A stretch of DNA of 64,000 nucleotides, from NCBI RefSeq assembly GCF_000153105.1, contig NZ_CH672376.1, positions 74,028-138,027 of the forward strand. The letters run 5' to 3'. How positions within the stretch are numbered: the stretch's first letter is position 1; every line of letters starts with the position of its first letter. The stretch is from Blastopirellula marina DSM 3645 (lineage in GTDB: Bacteria; Planctomycetota; Planctomycetia; Pirellulales; Pirellulaceae). Below, piece by piece: positions 29,409 to 39,075 of the stretch. The notes under the pieces are model-generated. The model ran no database searches and was not told the DNA's origin. It worked only from the letters and a program-made list of their open reading frames with translations. The translations under genes and the position numbers were made by a program.

Positions 29409-29887
29409 ACGAAGCGCCTCAGCATCGGCCTTCGCGCGAGCTGGTCTTTTGGACGGTGGTATTTCAAATCTCCTCCTTGGCGTACGTTGGATTTCACATC
29501 GGCGCCTGCCTCCGCCGGTACCTGCTATGGGGCGAAAGCATCATCCCGATCATCTCGGTTCCCATTTTGCTGGTGGTCGTTGTTGTCCTGCTCTATCGCA
29601 GCGTTTTCTGTCGAGATTACCAATCGATCACTTGGATCTTGCCGCTGGTTTTGGGGATAATCTGGCTGAATATCGCAGGCGGCAATGTGCCTGCGCTCTA
29701 TCCGATCGTGACGGTGATAATCGTCGCTCGCCTGATCTATCTCGAATACCAATGGCAACAATATCTGCTGAAGAATAGCGTTCCGCCCCGCGGTGGATTT
29801 TCGCTGTGGGACTTGATGATGGTAATCGTCGGCATTTCCATCGTCTTGGCCTCCGCCAGGCATATCTTGGCGAATCCCTGGTTCTAA
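29390..29887 (+). CDS. Membrane protein, second of a tandem pair
   Basis: 165 residues from the ATG at 29390 (a second ATG is at 29396). Like its upstream neighbour it has a polar start, R-E-L-V-F-W, then four or so membrane segments and L-L-Y-R-S-V-F-C-R-D. The C-terminal half is followed by another helix before the end N-P-W-F. The overlap with the preceding stop suggests coupled translation. No function can be assigned. Confidence 0.6.
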   Translation: MDMDEIDEAPQHRPSRELVFWTVVFQISSLAYVGFHIGACLRRYLLWGESIIPIISVPILLVVVVVLLYRSVFCRDYQSITWILPLVLGIIWLNIAGGNVPALYPIVTVIIVARLIYLEYQWQQYLLKNSVPPRGGFSLWDLMMVIVGISIVLASARHILANPWF

Positions 29888-30136
29888 CCCCCCTGGCGGC
29901 GTCTCATTCTGAGAAACTCTGCTGCCGATCTGACAACAAATTCTTTGTCACCGCTGTCCGCTTATTTGAATAACCGGCAATCTCCTCCTAGATAGGGAGC
30001 CAATCGGCCGTCTGCCCAGTTTTCGGCGACTGGCGCGGCAATTGCCTTAAGTCGGTCCGCGAACAACAACGCGTGGAAACGATGTTCTACGCACAATGCG
30101 GCATGACGCCTCAACCTTCGATAGGAAACTGAGGCA

Positions 30137-30667
30137 ATGTTATTAGTCAAACACTTGGTCGTCATCGTAGGACTGACCGCATTAGGATTCGCCGTACCGA
30201 TCGCCCATCAATTGCGTGAGACCTCGTGGGGCGAAGCGACCGCCGCCTATCAGGTTGCTCCAGCGGCTGCGCTGCAAATTGCGGTCGACGAAGCCCGCTC
30301 GCTTGTCATTGGTACCCGGGAGTTCGCGCTGCAACTACGTGGTGAAACGATCGACAAGTGGGATGATATCGCGGCGAGCCGCTTCGCGTCGATTAGTTCT
30401 TCCGAACATGGCGCGCTCGGTTTGGCTTTCCGCTGGAGCTTGCTGATGACGGTCGCCTATCTGGCGCTGCAATTGGCGACCCTCTTTTTCGGCGTCCTCT
30501 CCCGAGCGAACTACCTAGCGAACATCGCGATCATCGGCGGGATCGTCCTGTTTCTGACCGGCAGCATGCCGGCGGCAGGATTGTTGGCGATCGCGGTCGG
30601 CATGATCCTGAAGCTGGGCCAGATCTTGGATCACTTCACAACGGTGAAGCCGGCGGCGGAGTTTTAA
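30137..30667 (+). CDS. Membrane protein of unknown function
   Basis: 176 residues with a GAGG just before the ATG. An N-terminal hydrophobic segment is followed by a soluble part of about 80 residues, rich in Arg/Glu/Ala, and then two or three hydrophobic segments. The Gly/Leu/Ile-rich one reads I-A-I-I-G-G-I-V-L-F-L-T-G. The layout suggests an exported loop between two membrane regions. No known motif is visible. Nothing links it functionally to its neighbours. Confidence 0.6.
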   Translation: MLLVKHLVVIVGLTALGFAVPIAHQLRETSWGEATAAYQVAPAAALQIAVDEARSLVIGTREFALQLRGETIDKWDDIAASRFASISSSEHGALGLAFRWSLLMTVAYLALQLATLFFGVLSRANYLANIAIIGGIVLFLTGSMPAAGLLAIAVGMILKLGQILDHFTTVKPAAEF

Positions 30668-30683
30668 GCTTTCGCGGCTGAGA

Positions 30684-31517
30684 TCAAACGACGTCGCGCA
30701 GTCCCGACTTTTCATCTGGAACCGCCGGTACGACGTAGCCTTCGTGGCCTGCTTTGTCTCGCGAGTTGCGTCCGATCAAGAACTTGCCGGGTGCGATGCC
30801 CACGACGCCCAACGAACAGTTGTAGTTCCAGCGACCGAGCATTTTGAAATCGGCGTCGGTCTTGATCAACTCGGCTGGTTTGCCATAGCAACCGAACCAC
30901 CAATGGTTGTCATGAAAGTTGGCCGTTTGAATTCCCATCAGCGAGTAGCCGCTATCGATTACATGGCGCTGGACAAATTTCAGTTCCGCGTCGTATTGGT
31001 AGGCGTAGTTTTCTTCGATCCCCGGCGGCAATCCCCCGATCACGTAGAAGTGGCCCGCACGAGAGCTCATGCCGCCGGCGCCGTGGACAACTTCTGGAGT
31101 TGCGACGCGATCCAACTCTCGCAGCGTCTCGGCGTCATAGACATACGCCCAAGAGTCGGCTGCTCCAGCCGGTTGATTGAACTTGCCCAGGTTCACCGCG
31201 ACGTAGATCTTGCCGTCAGCGAAACAAAGATCGCCGTGGTGACTAGCGACCGGAACTTTTTTTACGATCTGTCCCGTAGCGTCGGTCTTGACTAGTTGGT
31301 CGGTGAAGGGCCAAAAGATGTGACCGCGGTCGTCGACGCAAATCCCTTGCAAATGGCCCGGATAGCGGCCGGTGCAGGTGACGTTCGCAAACGGCGGTTC
31401 GATCCGACTTTCGGCGAGCAGCGACTTGCCAACGCAACTCACTCCGGCCAACACTGCAGCGCTCTGCAAAAATCGCCGACGGGGAAGGGACGAAGCGACA
31501 ACAGGATTTTGCGACAT
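30684..31517 (-). CDS. Tat-exported beta-propeller-like protein
   Basis: 277 residues. The N-terminus carries R-R-R-F-L-Q-S-A before a hydrophobic stretch, a twin-arginine signal. The body has repeated short units such as G-H-L-Q-G-I-C-V-D-D-R-G-H-I-F-W-P-F and G-D-L-C-F-A-D-G-K-I-Y-V, fitting NHL/SMP-30-like propeller blades. Planctomycetes have many such exported proteins. The ligand or substrate is unknown. On the minus strand a TAGAAT at 31570-31565 lies about 48 bp before the start. It converges on the membrane protein upstream, with a 16-bp gap. Confidence 0.75.
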   Translation of the reverse strand: MSQNPVVASSLPRRRFLQSAAVLAGVSCVGKSLLAESRIEPPFANVTCTGRYPGHLQGICVDDRGHIFWPFTDQLVKTDATGQIVKKVPVASHHGDLCFADGKIYVAVNLGKFNQPAGAADSWAYVYDAETLRELDRVATPEVVHGAGGMSSRAGHFYVIGGLPPGIEENYAYQYDAELKFVQRHVIDSGYSLMGIQTANFHDNHWWFGCYGKPAELIKTDADFKMLGRWNYNCSLGVVGIAPGKFLIGRNSRDKAGHEGYVVPAVPDEKSGLRDVV

Positions 31518-31589
31518 GCGAGATCGAATCAGGTAGGCGAGATAGGTGGGCGGCAGGAGAGAATATTCTAGTAGACCCCGTCTTCGACG

Positions 31590-32042
31590 CTATTGCAAAT
31601 CGAAGGTAAGGGCATTTCCCTCGGGGCCAATCGTCGCCGTCAGTCCCGACGTTTTGGCTTTGCTATAGCGCACCGGCAGGAGACTTTTGAGAGGCGGCGA
31701 AACGCCGTCAGGCAGGTCTGTTGGCGCGGCTTCATATTTGACAACCGCCACTTCGTAGGAGCCTACTTCGGCGCCGTCGCCAGCCACATAGGTCGTCAAA
31801 CGAAAGTTGCCGGTTGCGTCGGTACGTGCGACGGCGCCATGTTCTTTGTCGACTCCCTGGAACATCAGCATTGCGTCCGCAAGCGGTTCGCCATTGTGGG
31901 TGACGACGCCGGTGACGGGAACGGTGGGAGGATAGCGAGATGGTTCGCTAAAACATCCAACCGCCGCCCAAGGTATTGTCGCCAGACAGACCCACGCGAG
32001 CGGCGACCAAGGGGCGGGGCGCGGCGATTTTTCGATGTACAT
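31590..32042 (-). CDS. Carboxypeptidase-regulatory-like lipoprotein (module A)
   Basis: 150 residues. A hydrophobic segment ends at A-A-V-G-C, a lipobox-like site. The mature part begins P-V-T-G-V-V-T-H-N-G-E-P-L, a small Ig-like fold of the carboxypeptidase regulatory type. It ends P-V-R-Y-S-K-x3-S-G-L-T-A-T-I and L-T-F-D-L, as in the module B lipoprotein. It lies 53 bp downstream of the DUF1559 gene on the same strand. The function of this family is unknown; a cell-envelope role is inferred. Confidence 0.8.
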   Translation of the reverse strand: MYIEKSPRPAPWSPLAWVCLATIPWAAVGCFSEPSRYPPTVPVTGVVTHNGEPLADAMLMFQGVDKEHGAVARTDATGNFRLTTYVAGDGAEVGSYEVAVVKYEAAPTDLPDGVSPPLKSLLPVRYSKAKTSGLTATIGPEGNALTFDLQ

Positions 32043-32095
32043 GGTTCGATTCCTTCATCGAATGCGGAAGCAAGGGGAAGTCGCAGCGTGCGAAG

Positions 32096-33136
32096 CTAGT
32101 TGCTGGCGATGACTTCGCCGCCAGAAATCGAGCCGAGCGAACCGAAAACGCCATACGGACTGGGTCCCGAAAATCCATGACTACGCGTTTCGCTGGTGTC
32201 TCCGGTATCGATGGTGTCGGCAAGAAACCGTACCGATCCATCCAGCAGCACCGCGTTGACGCCGCCGGGATGTTCGCTGCTGGGCGAGAAGACGCCGTAT
32301 TCGCCGTCGCGCGCGTTCGGAGCATTGGGCGCCAAGACGGCGTTAAACCCGACGAAATGGACGTGACCGCGCGTGCCCCACGAACCAAAACGGCAGTTGG
32401 CCGAAAGACCTTCCACAAAGTAACGCCCGTCGGTCGTGGTCAACGCCAATGAGGGATTGTTGCGAAGTCCAGATACGACGGCCATGCAGCGGCGATGATC
32501 GGTCGAGCTAGCGGTGGTGGTTGGGTTGGAGTAGGGCTGACGCAGGCGTTCGCTCATTGCCAGCGTATTGCTCAGTCCATCCGTAACTTCCGCCAGACGA
32601 ACCCAACGAAGATAGCTGAACGGACCGCGTGAGCGCGTCGCCAACGGCGCCGTCGACGTCGAGCCGTCATTCGTTTCGGTCATGTCATCCCCTTTGTTGA
32701 ACGCATAGTTCACCAAGCGTGCTTCGCGCGCGCCGGTCAGGTCGCCGCCGGGATCGGATGGGCAGCGGAGCGAATCGGGGAAGCCGTCATACCCGGACCA
32801 AGTGCTGAGCGCGTCGGGGAAAGGTGCAATCCCGTTGGCTGGGTCGCCGGTCGCGATGCGATCGTAAAGCGCGCTTTGTTCCAGGAAGGGAAACAGCGGA
32901 ATATAGCCGCTCACGCGATTGATCGTCTTGCGAGCCGGCAACGAACGGTGGGTGTCATGATAGTTGTGCAGCGCCAGGCCCAACTGCTTGAGATTGTTGC
33001 TGCATTGCATTCGTCGAGCCGCTTCGCGCGCCGCTTGCACCGCAGGCAGCAGCAATGCGATTAATACGCCGATAATGGCGATCACCACCAAAAGCTCAAC
33101 CAGCGTGAATCCGCGGCGGGACTTGTCGATGTTCAT
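32096..33136 (-). CDS. DUF1559 pseudopilin-like protein (module A)
   Basis: 346 residues. The N-terminus [10 protein letters not shown] is a class III prepilin signal with Gly at -1, followed by the hydrophobic helix and the R-E-A-A-R-R-M-Q-C block. The rest is the DUF1559 domain, with the usual W-S-G-Y-D... region and the C-terminal [16 protein letters not shown] signature. These proteins are hugely expanded in planctomycetes; their role, perhaps in pseudopili or the cell surface, is not established. It is the first gene of a two-gene unit with a downstream lipoprotein. Confidence 0.93.
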   Translation of the reverse strand: MNIDKSRRGFTLVELLVVIAIIGVLIALLLPAVQAAREAARRMQCSNNLKQLGLALHNYHDTHRSLPARKTINRVSGYIPLFPFLEQSALYDRIATGDPANGIAPFPDALSTWSGYDGFPDSLRCPSDPGGDLTGAREARLVNYAFNKGDDMTETNDGSTSTAPLATRSRGPFSYLRWVRLAEVTDGLSNTLAMSERLRQPYSNPTTTASSTDHRRCMAVVSGLRNNPSLALTTTDGRYFVEGLSANCRFGSWGTRGHVHFVGFNAVLAPNAPNARDGEYGVFSPSSEHPGGVNAVLLDGSVRFLADTIDTGDTSETRSHGFSGPSPYGVFGSLGSISGGEVIASN

Positions 33137-33394
33137 GAATTCCTAACGAAAACTGCGTTGCGAGAGGCGAATCAAGGTCGCAATTATATGCAATTCGCCT
33201 GCGATTTATTTCAACCAGCCCGCAGTATAGGCGCGTTCGATCGGTTCGCAATCTTTCCGGAAAACAACCGCGAGAAATTCATCATGTCTTCAAAAGAGAT
33301 GTGCAAACTCTTCATGAAGTCCAGTGAGTTGGCGCAGTCTTTTTAAATTAGAATTTTTTCTTGAGAGCGTCGGCTTGCGACCTGTGCTAGAGCG

Positions 33395-34147
33395 CTACGC
33401 ACCATCCTTTTTCGCGGCTTTCGCCAACACGCAGCGAAAACCGACCGCGTCATCCGCCGTTGCGGCGGCGAGCTTTTGTGCCGACGCAGCCACACACTCT
33501 TCGGGCGGCGATTTCCAGCTTCCGCCGCGCACGTAGGCCGCGGTCGGCTTCTGGTTGGCCGTCTTCTCGGCTTGCGTCCATTCGGCCAGATATCCGTGCA
33601 TGTCGTACAGTCCCCACGCGTTCGGCTTCAGAACGCCGACCGGCGGATCGTTGCCGGCCGCGTTGCCGCTGTGCCAGGCGTAGTCGTCCAGATCAGACTC
33701 GTCGTCGCCGAAGTGATACTTGGTCGCCGCACCGGCGCGGCAGCAATACTCCCACTCGGTATTGGTGGGAAGGCGAATCACTTGATCGGCGTCGATCAAC
33801 TTCGCTTCGCGCAGCAGCTTTGTTACTTGCTCGCAGAAGGTTTCCGCGTCGGTCAGCGAGGTCATCTCAACCGAGTTGCGGTTTCCTTTCCAGCGCGATG
33901 GATTGGCGCCGATTACGGCTTCGTAAAGTTCCTGCGTCGTTTCGTACTTGCTGATCGCAAACTCTTGCTGGGCGATCTTTTGGAAGTTGACTTTGTGCGG
34001 CGGCCCCACGGCCATGAGCTGGGGAAACTGCGGAGCACCCGGCGCAATCGTGATCAGTTCGCTACGAAACTGCTGCAGCAGCTTTAAAGTCGCTTCATCA
34101 GCAGGAGCGGTGACAACGGCGAGCACGAAGCAGATTGAAACGTACAT
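33395..34147 (-). CDS. SUMF1/FGE-fold exported protein
   Basis: 250 residues from the ATG at 34147, with a short hydrophobic signal (M-Y-V-S-I-C-F-V-L-A-V-V). The SUMF1 pattern is visible: I-S-K-Y-E-T-T-Q-E-L-Y, G-A-N-P-S-R-W-K-G, R-L-P-T-N-T-E-W-E-Y-C-C-R-A-G, and V-R-G-G-S-W, with G-F-R-C-V near the end. The fold is that of formylglycine-generating enzymes, but most planctomycete members lack the enzyme's Cys pair and probably bind ligands instead. No sulfatase is adjacent. A possible upstream in-frame extension is not supported. Confidence 0.85.
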   Translation of the reverse strand: MYVSICFVLAVVTAPADEATLKLLQQFRSELITIAPGAPQFPQLMAVGPPHKVNFQKIAQQEFAISKYETTQELYEAVIGANPSRWKGNRNSVEMTSLTDAETFCEQVTKLLREAKLIDADQVIRLPTNTEWEYCCRAGAATKYHFGDDESDLDDYAWHSGNAAGNDPPVGVLKPNAWGLYDMHGYLAEWTQAEKTANQKPTAAYVRGGSWKSPPEECVAASAQKLAAATADDAVGFRCVLAKAAKKDGA

Positions 34148-34388
34148 GGGGTGATCTCGGCAGGAAAAGTCGCAAATCGGGCTAGGGTCGTTGTACATGA
34201 CGCTCGACTATTTGCAAGTTTTGCCCAAGATGACGACGTTTTTAGGGCCGCTAGATTTCTATTTTGCGCAAATCGGTCCTGTAATTGCGCAGGCGAGCTG
34301 CTGGCCTTCTATCGTCTGCGGCTGAAAACCGCCAAAATAGGCGATTGCCCCGGTTCTTTGATAACCAATCCGTTCGAGGAGAGAGTCG

Positions 34389-35501
34389 GTGATTGTTGGA
34401 ATTCCCCGCGAAGTTAAACGAGATGAATACCGTGTCGCCATTTTGCCGGTCGGCGTTGAAGAACTGACCCGAGCCGGGCATCGCGTGTTGGTGCAAGTCG
34501 GCGCCGGCGACGGTTCGGGAATTCCGGACGAAGACTATGTCGCCAGCGGCGGCGTGATGGTCGAGGACGCGGCGACAATCTTTGGCGAAGCCGACATGAT
34601 CATGAAGGTCAAAGAGCCGCAGCCGGAAGAGTTCCCGCTGATTCGCGCCGGCCAGACGATCTTCACCTACTTTCACTTCGCCGCCAGTTTAGAACTGACC
34701 GAAGCGATGCTCCACAGCGGCGCGATTTGCGTCGCCTACGAAACGTTGCGGGATAGCGCCGGTCGACTGCCGCTGCTGACCCCGATGAGCGAAGTCGCCG
34801 GACGGATGAGCGTGCAAGAAGGCGCCAAGTATCTAGAGCGTCCGCAGATGGGCCGCGGCATTTTGCTGGGCGGGGTCCCCGGCGTTAAGCCGGCGCACAT
34901 CACCATCTTAGGCGGCGGCATCGTTGGCGCCAACGCAGCCAAGATCGCGGCCGGCTTTCAGGCCGATGTCAATATTCTGGACATCAATATGGATCGGCTT
35001 CGCTATCTGGATGACGTGATGGCCGCCAATGTAAATGTGCTCTACAGCGATCGCCATGTGATTCGCGAGCAATTGCGGTTAGCCGACCTGGTGATCGGCG
35101 CCGTGCTGATTCCCGGCGCCAAAGCGCCCAATCTGGTGACCCGCGAAGATCTGAAAATCATGAAGCCCGGCAGCGTGATCATCGATGTCGCCGTCGACCA
35201 GGGGGGATGTGTCGAAACGACGAAACCGACCACGCACAGCGACCCTACCTATATTATTGAAGACGTCGTCCACTACTGCGTCGCGAACATGCCGGGCGCA
35301 GTCGGGCGAACCAGCACCTTCGCTCTGTGTAATGTCACGTTGCGGTGGGCGCTGGAGATCGCCAATTTGGGCGCTGAAAAAGCGGCTTCGCTTTCCGCTC
35401 CGCTGGCTTCGGCGATGAGCATCTGCCGGGGGGAAGTGACCCATGAGCCGGTTGCGAAAACGTTCGGCATGACTTACAGTCCAAAGTTTGATCTTAACTA
35501 A
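34389..35501 (+). CDS. ald: Alanine dehydrogenase
   Basis: NAD-dependent interconversion of L-alanine with pyruvate and ammonia. The 370 residues start at GTG 34389 (M-I-V-G-I-P-R-E-V-K). Landmarks are the P-R-E-V-K-R-D-E-Y-R-V N-terminus, M-K-V-K-E-P-Q, I-F-T-Y-F-H-F-A, and the nucleotide-binding L-G-G-G-I-V-G-A-N-A-A-K with D-I-N-M. The C-terminal region has N-M-P-G-A-V-G-R-T-S-T. It is followed by purE (26-bp gap) and mtnA (14-bp gap), probably one transcript. Confidence 0.96.
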   Translation: MIVGIPREVKRDEYRVAILPVGVEELTRAGHRVLVQVGAGDGSGIPDEDYVASGGVMVEDAATIFGEADMIMKVKEPQPEEFPLIRAGQTIFTYFHFAASLELTEAMLHSGAICVAYETLRDSAGRLPLLTPMSEVAGRMSVQEGAKYLERPQMGRGILLGGVPGVKPAHITILGGGIVGANAAKIAAGFQADVNILDINMDRLRYLDDVMAANVNVLYSDRHVIREQLRLADLVIGAVLIPGAKAPNLVTREDLKIMKPGSVIIDVAVDQGGCVETTKPTTHSDPTYIIEDVVHYCVANMPGAVGRTSTFALCNVTLRWALEIANLGAEKAASLSAPLASAMSICRGEVTHEPVAKTFGMTYSPKFDLN

Positions 35502-35527
35502 ATATTCGATGCGTTAGAGAGCAAGCG

Positions 35528-36046
35528 ATGAGCGATAAAACAGCAGCCGTCAAAGTCGGCATCATCATGGGAAGCGACAGCGATTGGCCTAAAATCAAAG
35601 GCGTCGCCGCGGCGCTCGACGAATTTGGGGTTGGTTACGAAGTTCGCGTAATGAGCGCCCATCGGACGCCGCATGTCGTCGGCGAATACGCGATGACTGC
35701 GGTTGACCGTGGTTTGAAGATCGTGATCGCCGCAGCCGGCGGTGCGGCTCACCTGGCCGGCGTTGTCGCCGCGCACACCACGTTGCCGGTGATCGGGTTG
35801 CCGGTGCCGACGGCCGAACTGGGCGGGCTCGACTCGCTTCTGTCGACCGTCCAGATGCCAGGCGACGTGCCGGTCGCCAGTATGGCGGTGGGAATGGGCG
35901 GACCGCGCAACGCCGGTTTGTTCGCCGTCCAGATTTTGTCGCTCTCCGACGCCGACCTAGCCGCCAAGTTCGCCGCGTTCAAAACGGGTCTGGCTGATAA
36001 GATCGCTGCGAAAGACGCCAAGTTGCAAGAGTCGCTCGCGAAGTAA
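35528..36046 (+). CDS. purE: N5-carboxyaminoimidazole ribonucleotide mutase
   Basis: Purine biosynthesis enzyme converting N5-CAIR to CAIR. The 172 residues match class I PurE. The signature is present: I-I-M-G-S-D-S-D-W-P, then V-M-S-A-H-R-T-P-H (active-site His), then G-G-A-A-H-L-A-G. No purK is adjacent. Its place between ald and mtnA on one strand, with gaps of 26 and 14 bp, suggests an operon without an obvious common pathway. Confidence 0.96.
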   Translation: MSDKTAAVKVGIIMGSDSDWPKIKGVAAALDEFGVGYEVRVMSAHRTPHVVGEYAMTAVDRGLKIVIAAAGGAAHLAGVVAAHTTLPVIGLPVPTAELGGLDSLLSTVQMPGDVPVASMAVGMGGPRNAGLFAVQILSLSDADLAAKFAAFKTGLADKIAAKDAKLQESLAK

Positions 36047-36060
36047 CCCCCGAGAAGCCG

Positions 36061-37137
36061 ATGCAGACCGAACTAACGGCCGACGTAGAACCGATTCGCT
36101 TTCACGGTCAGACCGACGGCACGCTTGATCTGATTGATCAAACGTTGCTGCCGGTCGAGTTGACCTTGATCACTTGCCGCGACGTCGAAACCGTCTGGGA
36201 AGCGATCAAGCTGCTGCGCGTCCGGGGGGCGCCGGCGATCGGCATCGCCGCCGCTTACGGCGTGGTGATCGGGATGCAAACGGTTGGTGATGATGACGCG
36301 GCCGCGTTCTGGAAACGCTTGGACGAAGTGACCGACTATCTAGCCGGTAGCCGACCGACGGCCGTCAATCTGTTTTGGGCCCTGGATCGGATGAAGCGAG
36401 TCGCGCATCAGCTGCGCGACTCGGGCACGTCGATCACCGATATTCGCATCGCGTTGCTGGAAGAAGCGAAAGCGATTCATGCCGAAGATCGTGAGACCTG
36501 TCGCGCCATCGGACGGCATGGCGCAACGGCGCTCGCCGGCGCTTCCAACTTTCTGACGCATTGCAATGCCGGCGGTTTGGCGACCGCCGACTATGGGACG
36601 GCGCTGGCCGTCTTTTTTACGTTGCAAGATGACGGTAAAGATCTGCATGTCTTTGTCGACGAAACCCGGCCGCTGTTGCAAGGCGCGCGACTAACGGCGT
36701 GGGAGTTAGCGCAGCGAAAGATCCGCGCGACGCTGATTTGCGATTCGATGGCGGCCCAAGTGATGCGTGAAGGTCGCGTCGAAGCGATCGTCACCGGCGC
36801 CGATCGGATCGCGGCCAACGGCGACTCGGCCAACAAGATCGGCACCTATTCGTTGGCGGTCTTAGCCAAAGCGCACGGGATCCCGTTTTATATCGCGGCG
36901 CCGATCAGCACCTTCGATATGGCGATCGAGTCCGGCGACGAGATCCCGATCGAAGAACGAGCCGCCGAAGAAATCACCCACGGCTTTGGTCGACAGACCG
37001 CGCCCGCCGGCATCAACGTTTACAATCCGGCGTTCGACGTCACGCCGGCCGAGTTGATCGCAGGGATCATCACCGAGCGGGGAGTGATCTCACCGGTGAC
37101 GCGAGAGCTGGTCGCCCAGATGTTTGCGGCGAAGTAG
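36061..37137 (+). CDS. mtnA: Methylthioribose-1-phosphate isomerase
   Basis: Isomerises 5-methylthioribose-1-phosphate in the methionine salvage pathway. The 358 residues match the family. Visible motifs are R-G-A-P-A-I-G-I-A-A-A-Y-G, T-H-C-N-A-G-G-L-A-T (the active-site Cys), and V-T-G-A-D-R-I-A-A-N-G-D (catalytic Asp). It is the third gene of the ald-purE-mtnA group. No other salvage genes are adjacent. Downstream is a strong hairpin terminator shared with the convergent peptidase gene. Confidence 0.96.
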   Translation: MQTELTADVEPIRFHGQTDGTLDLIDQTLLPVELTLITCRDVETVWEAIKLLRVRGAPAIGIAAAYGVVIGMQTVGDDDAAAFWKRLDEVTDYLAGSRPTAVNLFWALDRMKRVAHQLRDSGTSITDIRIALLEEAKAIHAEDRETCRAIGRHGATALAGASNFLTHCNAGGLATADYGTALAVFFTLQDDGKDLHVFVDETRPLLQGARLTAWELAQRKIRATLICDSMAAQVMREGRVEAIVTGADRIAANGDSANKIGTYSLAVLAKAHGIPFYIAAPISTFDMAIESGDEIPIEERAAEEITHGFGRQTAPAGINVYNPAFDVTPAELIAGIITERGVISPVTRELVAQMFAAK

Positions 37138-37496
37138 TCGACGTTTCGAGCGAAACGGAAATCTCTGTCGGATGCGAAGCCGCTAAGCGCGGCGGCTGCG
37201 TAATCCCGTCCCGCGGCGCAAGCAGGATCACCCAAGTTGTGACAAAAGCCGCAACCTGGACCCAGCGCCGCCAATCTAGGTCGGGCTCAAGCAATGCAAA
37301 TACCGGGGAAGAGGAGTGTGAAGGGGATCCCTTCTAGAGTAATTGCCCGGCGCAGTTTGAAAAGGGTAATTCGCCGACGGTAGGAAGCAAGTACCAACGC
37401 GACACTCGCCCGCTGCGTCAGCGGGCGAGTGTTTGCGTCTCAGGGCAGTTCGTCAGGCCAAGGCCAGACCAACAACTTTCCGCTCTCCGCTATTCT
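37138..37496. other. Convergent intergenic region
   Basis: About 360 bp between the convergent mtnA and M32 peptidase genes. It contains the strong hairpin at 37402-37432 and no credible reading frame. Nothing else was recognised. Confidence 0.6.
37402..37432. terminator. Bidirectional terminator hairpin
   Basis: ACACTCGCCCGCTG (37402-37415) and CAGCGGGCGAGTGT (37419-37432) form a perfect 14-bp stem with a 3-base loop, one of the most stable hairpins in the window. Only TT follows on the plus strand, so it lacks a classic U-tract. The convergent gene arrangement supports a terminator role. Confidence 0.65.
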
Positions 37497-39014
37497 TTAG
37501 TGTCCAATCCCATACAACGGCGCGTATTTGGTTCGCAAGTACCTCAACAACGGGCGATGGTCGATCGATTCGCCGCAGATGTTGTGCATCAATTGGGGCG
37601 CCGTGTAGCAACTTCCCGGGCGATGAACTTTGTCGCGTAGCCAATTGAGCAGCGGGATGAACTCGCCGCGGCCGAACATCTCGGCCAGGTCTCCCAGTTC
37701 GATGGCCGCTTGATCAAACAATTGCGCGGCGTACATGTTGCCGAGCGAATAGGTGGGGAAGTAGCCGATCAATCCGGCGCTCCAGTGGACGTCTTGCAAA
37801 CAACCATCCGCGTCGTCATCCGGCACGACGCCTAGCATCTGTTGATACTTTTCATTCCAAGCGCCAGGCAAGTCGGCCACCGGCAGATCGCCCGAGAGCA
37901 GCGCCTGCTCTAGTTCAAAGCGAATAATGATATGCAGGTTGTAGGTCGCTTCGTCCGCTTCGACCCGAATCAACGAAGGCTGCACATCATTGACGGCATA
38001 GTGGAAATCGCTCATCGGCGTTTCCCCCAGCGCGGGGAACGTTTTCTTCAGTTCAGGGAAATAGTGGCGCCAAAACGGATAGCTGCGCCCGACCATGTTC
38101 TCCCATAACCGCGATTGCGACTCATGCAGGCCGAGCGAAACGTAGGAGCCTGACGGCAGGCCATATTGATCGGCTCGCAGTCCTTGGTCGTAGAGTCCAT
38201 GTCCCGATTCATGCAGCGTGCTGTAAAACGCGGAGGGAAAGAAGTTTTGGTCGTAGCGCGTGGTGATGCGGCAATCGAACGGCCCCATGCCGCAGCAAAA
38301 GGGATGATGCGTGACGTCAAGTCTGCCTGCGTCAAAATCAAAGCCGATATCCTTGGCGACGCGCTTGCCGAATTCTTCCTGTGCGGCGATCGGGTAGTCG
38401 CGTTGCAAGATTTCCATTTTCGGATGGCGACCGGTCTGGGCGATCTCGGCGACCAGCGGCGCCAGATCGTCTTTCAGCGCCGAGAGCGCGGCGGCGACTT
38501 CGGATGTTTTCGCTTCTGGTTCAAAGTAATCGAGCAGCGCATCATAGCGCGATCCGGCGTGGCCGATGGTGTCGGCCATTTCGCGCATCAGCCGCAAGAT
38601 GTTGTCGAGATGGGGGCGAAACAGCGGAAAATTGTTTGAGCTGCGCGCCTGCACCCAATTTTGCTGGGCGAGCACTTTAGCTTTGCTCAGTTCGACAACC
38701 AGCGCTTGCGGAAGTTTTGAATCGCGGCGATATTCGCGGGCGAGCACGCGAATCGTCGCGCCTTGATCGCTGTGCGGATCGGCGGCCAAAGGACTATCGG
38801 CCAGCGAATCGAGCAGTTCCCCAACACGCGGAGAAGTGCGCCGCTCGTGAATCAATCCGGCCAACAGCGAGACTTGTTCGGCTCGATACGCGCCTGCCTT
38901 GGGCGGCATGATCGTGCGCTCGTCCCATTCCAGCAGTTGCTGAATGCTGTCGAGCTTGGCCGCTTCGCCGATCTCTTGGCAAAGTTCGTCATACTGTTGT
39001 GAATAATCTGACAT
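37497..39014 (-). CDS. Carboxypeptidase of family M32 (Taq-like)
   Basis: 505 residues, the usual size of thermostable carboxypeptidase 1. The zinc motif H-E-S-G-H (H-E-x2-H) is present in L-H-E-S-G-H-G-L-Y-D-Q-G, followed by G-L-P-S-G-S-Y-V-S-L-G-L-H-E-S-Q-S-R-L-W-E-N, which supplies the third ligand region (H-E-S-Q-S). It removes C-terminal residues from peptides in the cytoplasm. It stands alone, its ATG at 39014 being 61 bp from the FMN reductase stop, and they share a strand. Confidence 0.95.
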   Translation of the reverse strand: MSDYSQQYDELCQEIGEAAKLDSIQQLLEWDERTIMPPKAGAYRAEQVSLLAGLIHERRTSPRVGELLDSLADSPLAADPHSDQGATIRVLAREYRRDSKLPQALVVELSKAKVLAQQNWVQARSSNNFPLFRPHLDNILRLMREMADTIGHAGSRYDALLDYFEPEAKTSEVAAALSALKDDLAPLVAEIAQTGRHPKMEILQRDYPIAAQEEFGKRVAKDIGFDFDAGRLDVTHHPFCCGMGPFDCRITTRYDQNFFPSAFYSTLHESGHGLYDQGLRADQYGLPSGSYVSLGLHESQSRLWENMVGRSYPFWRHYFPELKKTFPALGETPMSDFHYAVNDVQPSLIRVEADEATYNLHIIIRFELEQALLSGDLPVADLPGAWNEKYQQMLGVVPDDDADGCLQDVHWSAGLIGYFPTYSLGNMYAAQLFDQAAIELGDLAEMFGRGEFIPLLNWLRDKVHRPGSCYTAPQLMHNICGESIDHRPLLRYLRTKYAPLYGIGH

Positions 39015-39075
39015 GGGCGATCTATCTAGCGAGAGAGGAAATAGGGGAAAGAGTTATAGCGGATATCTAGCGCCG

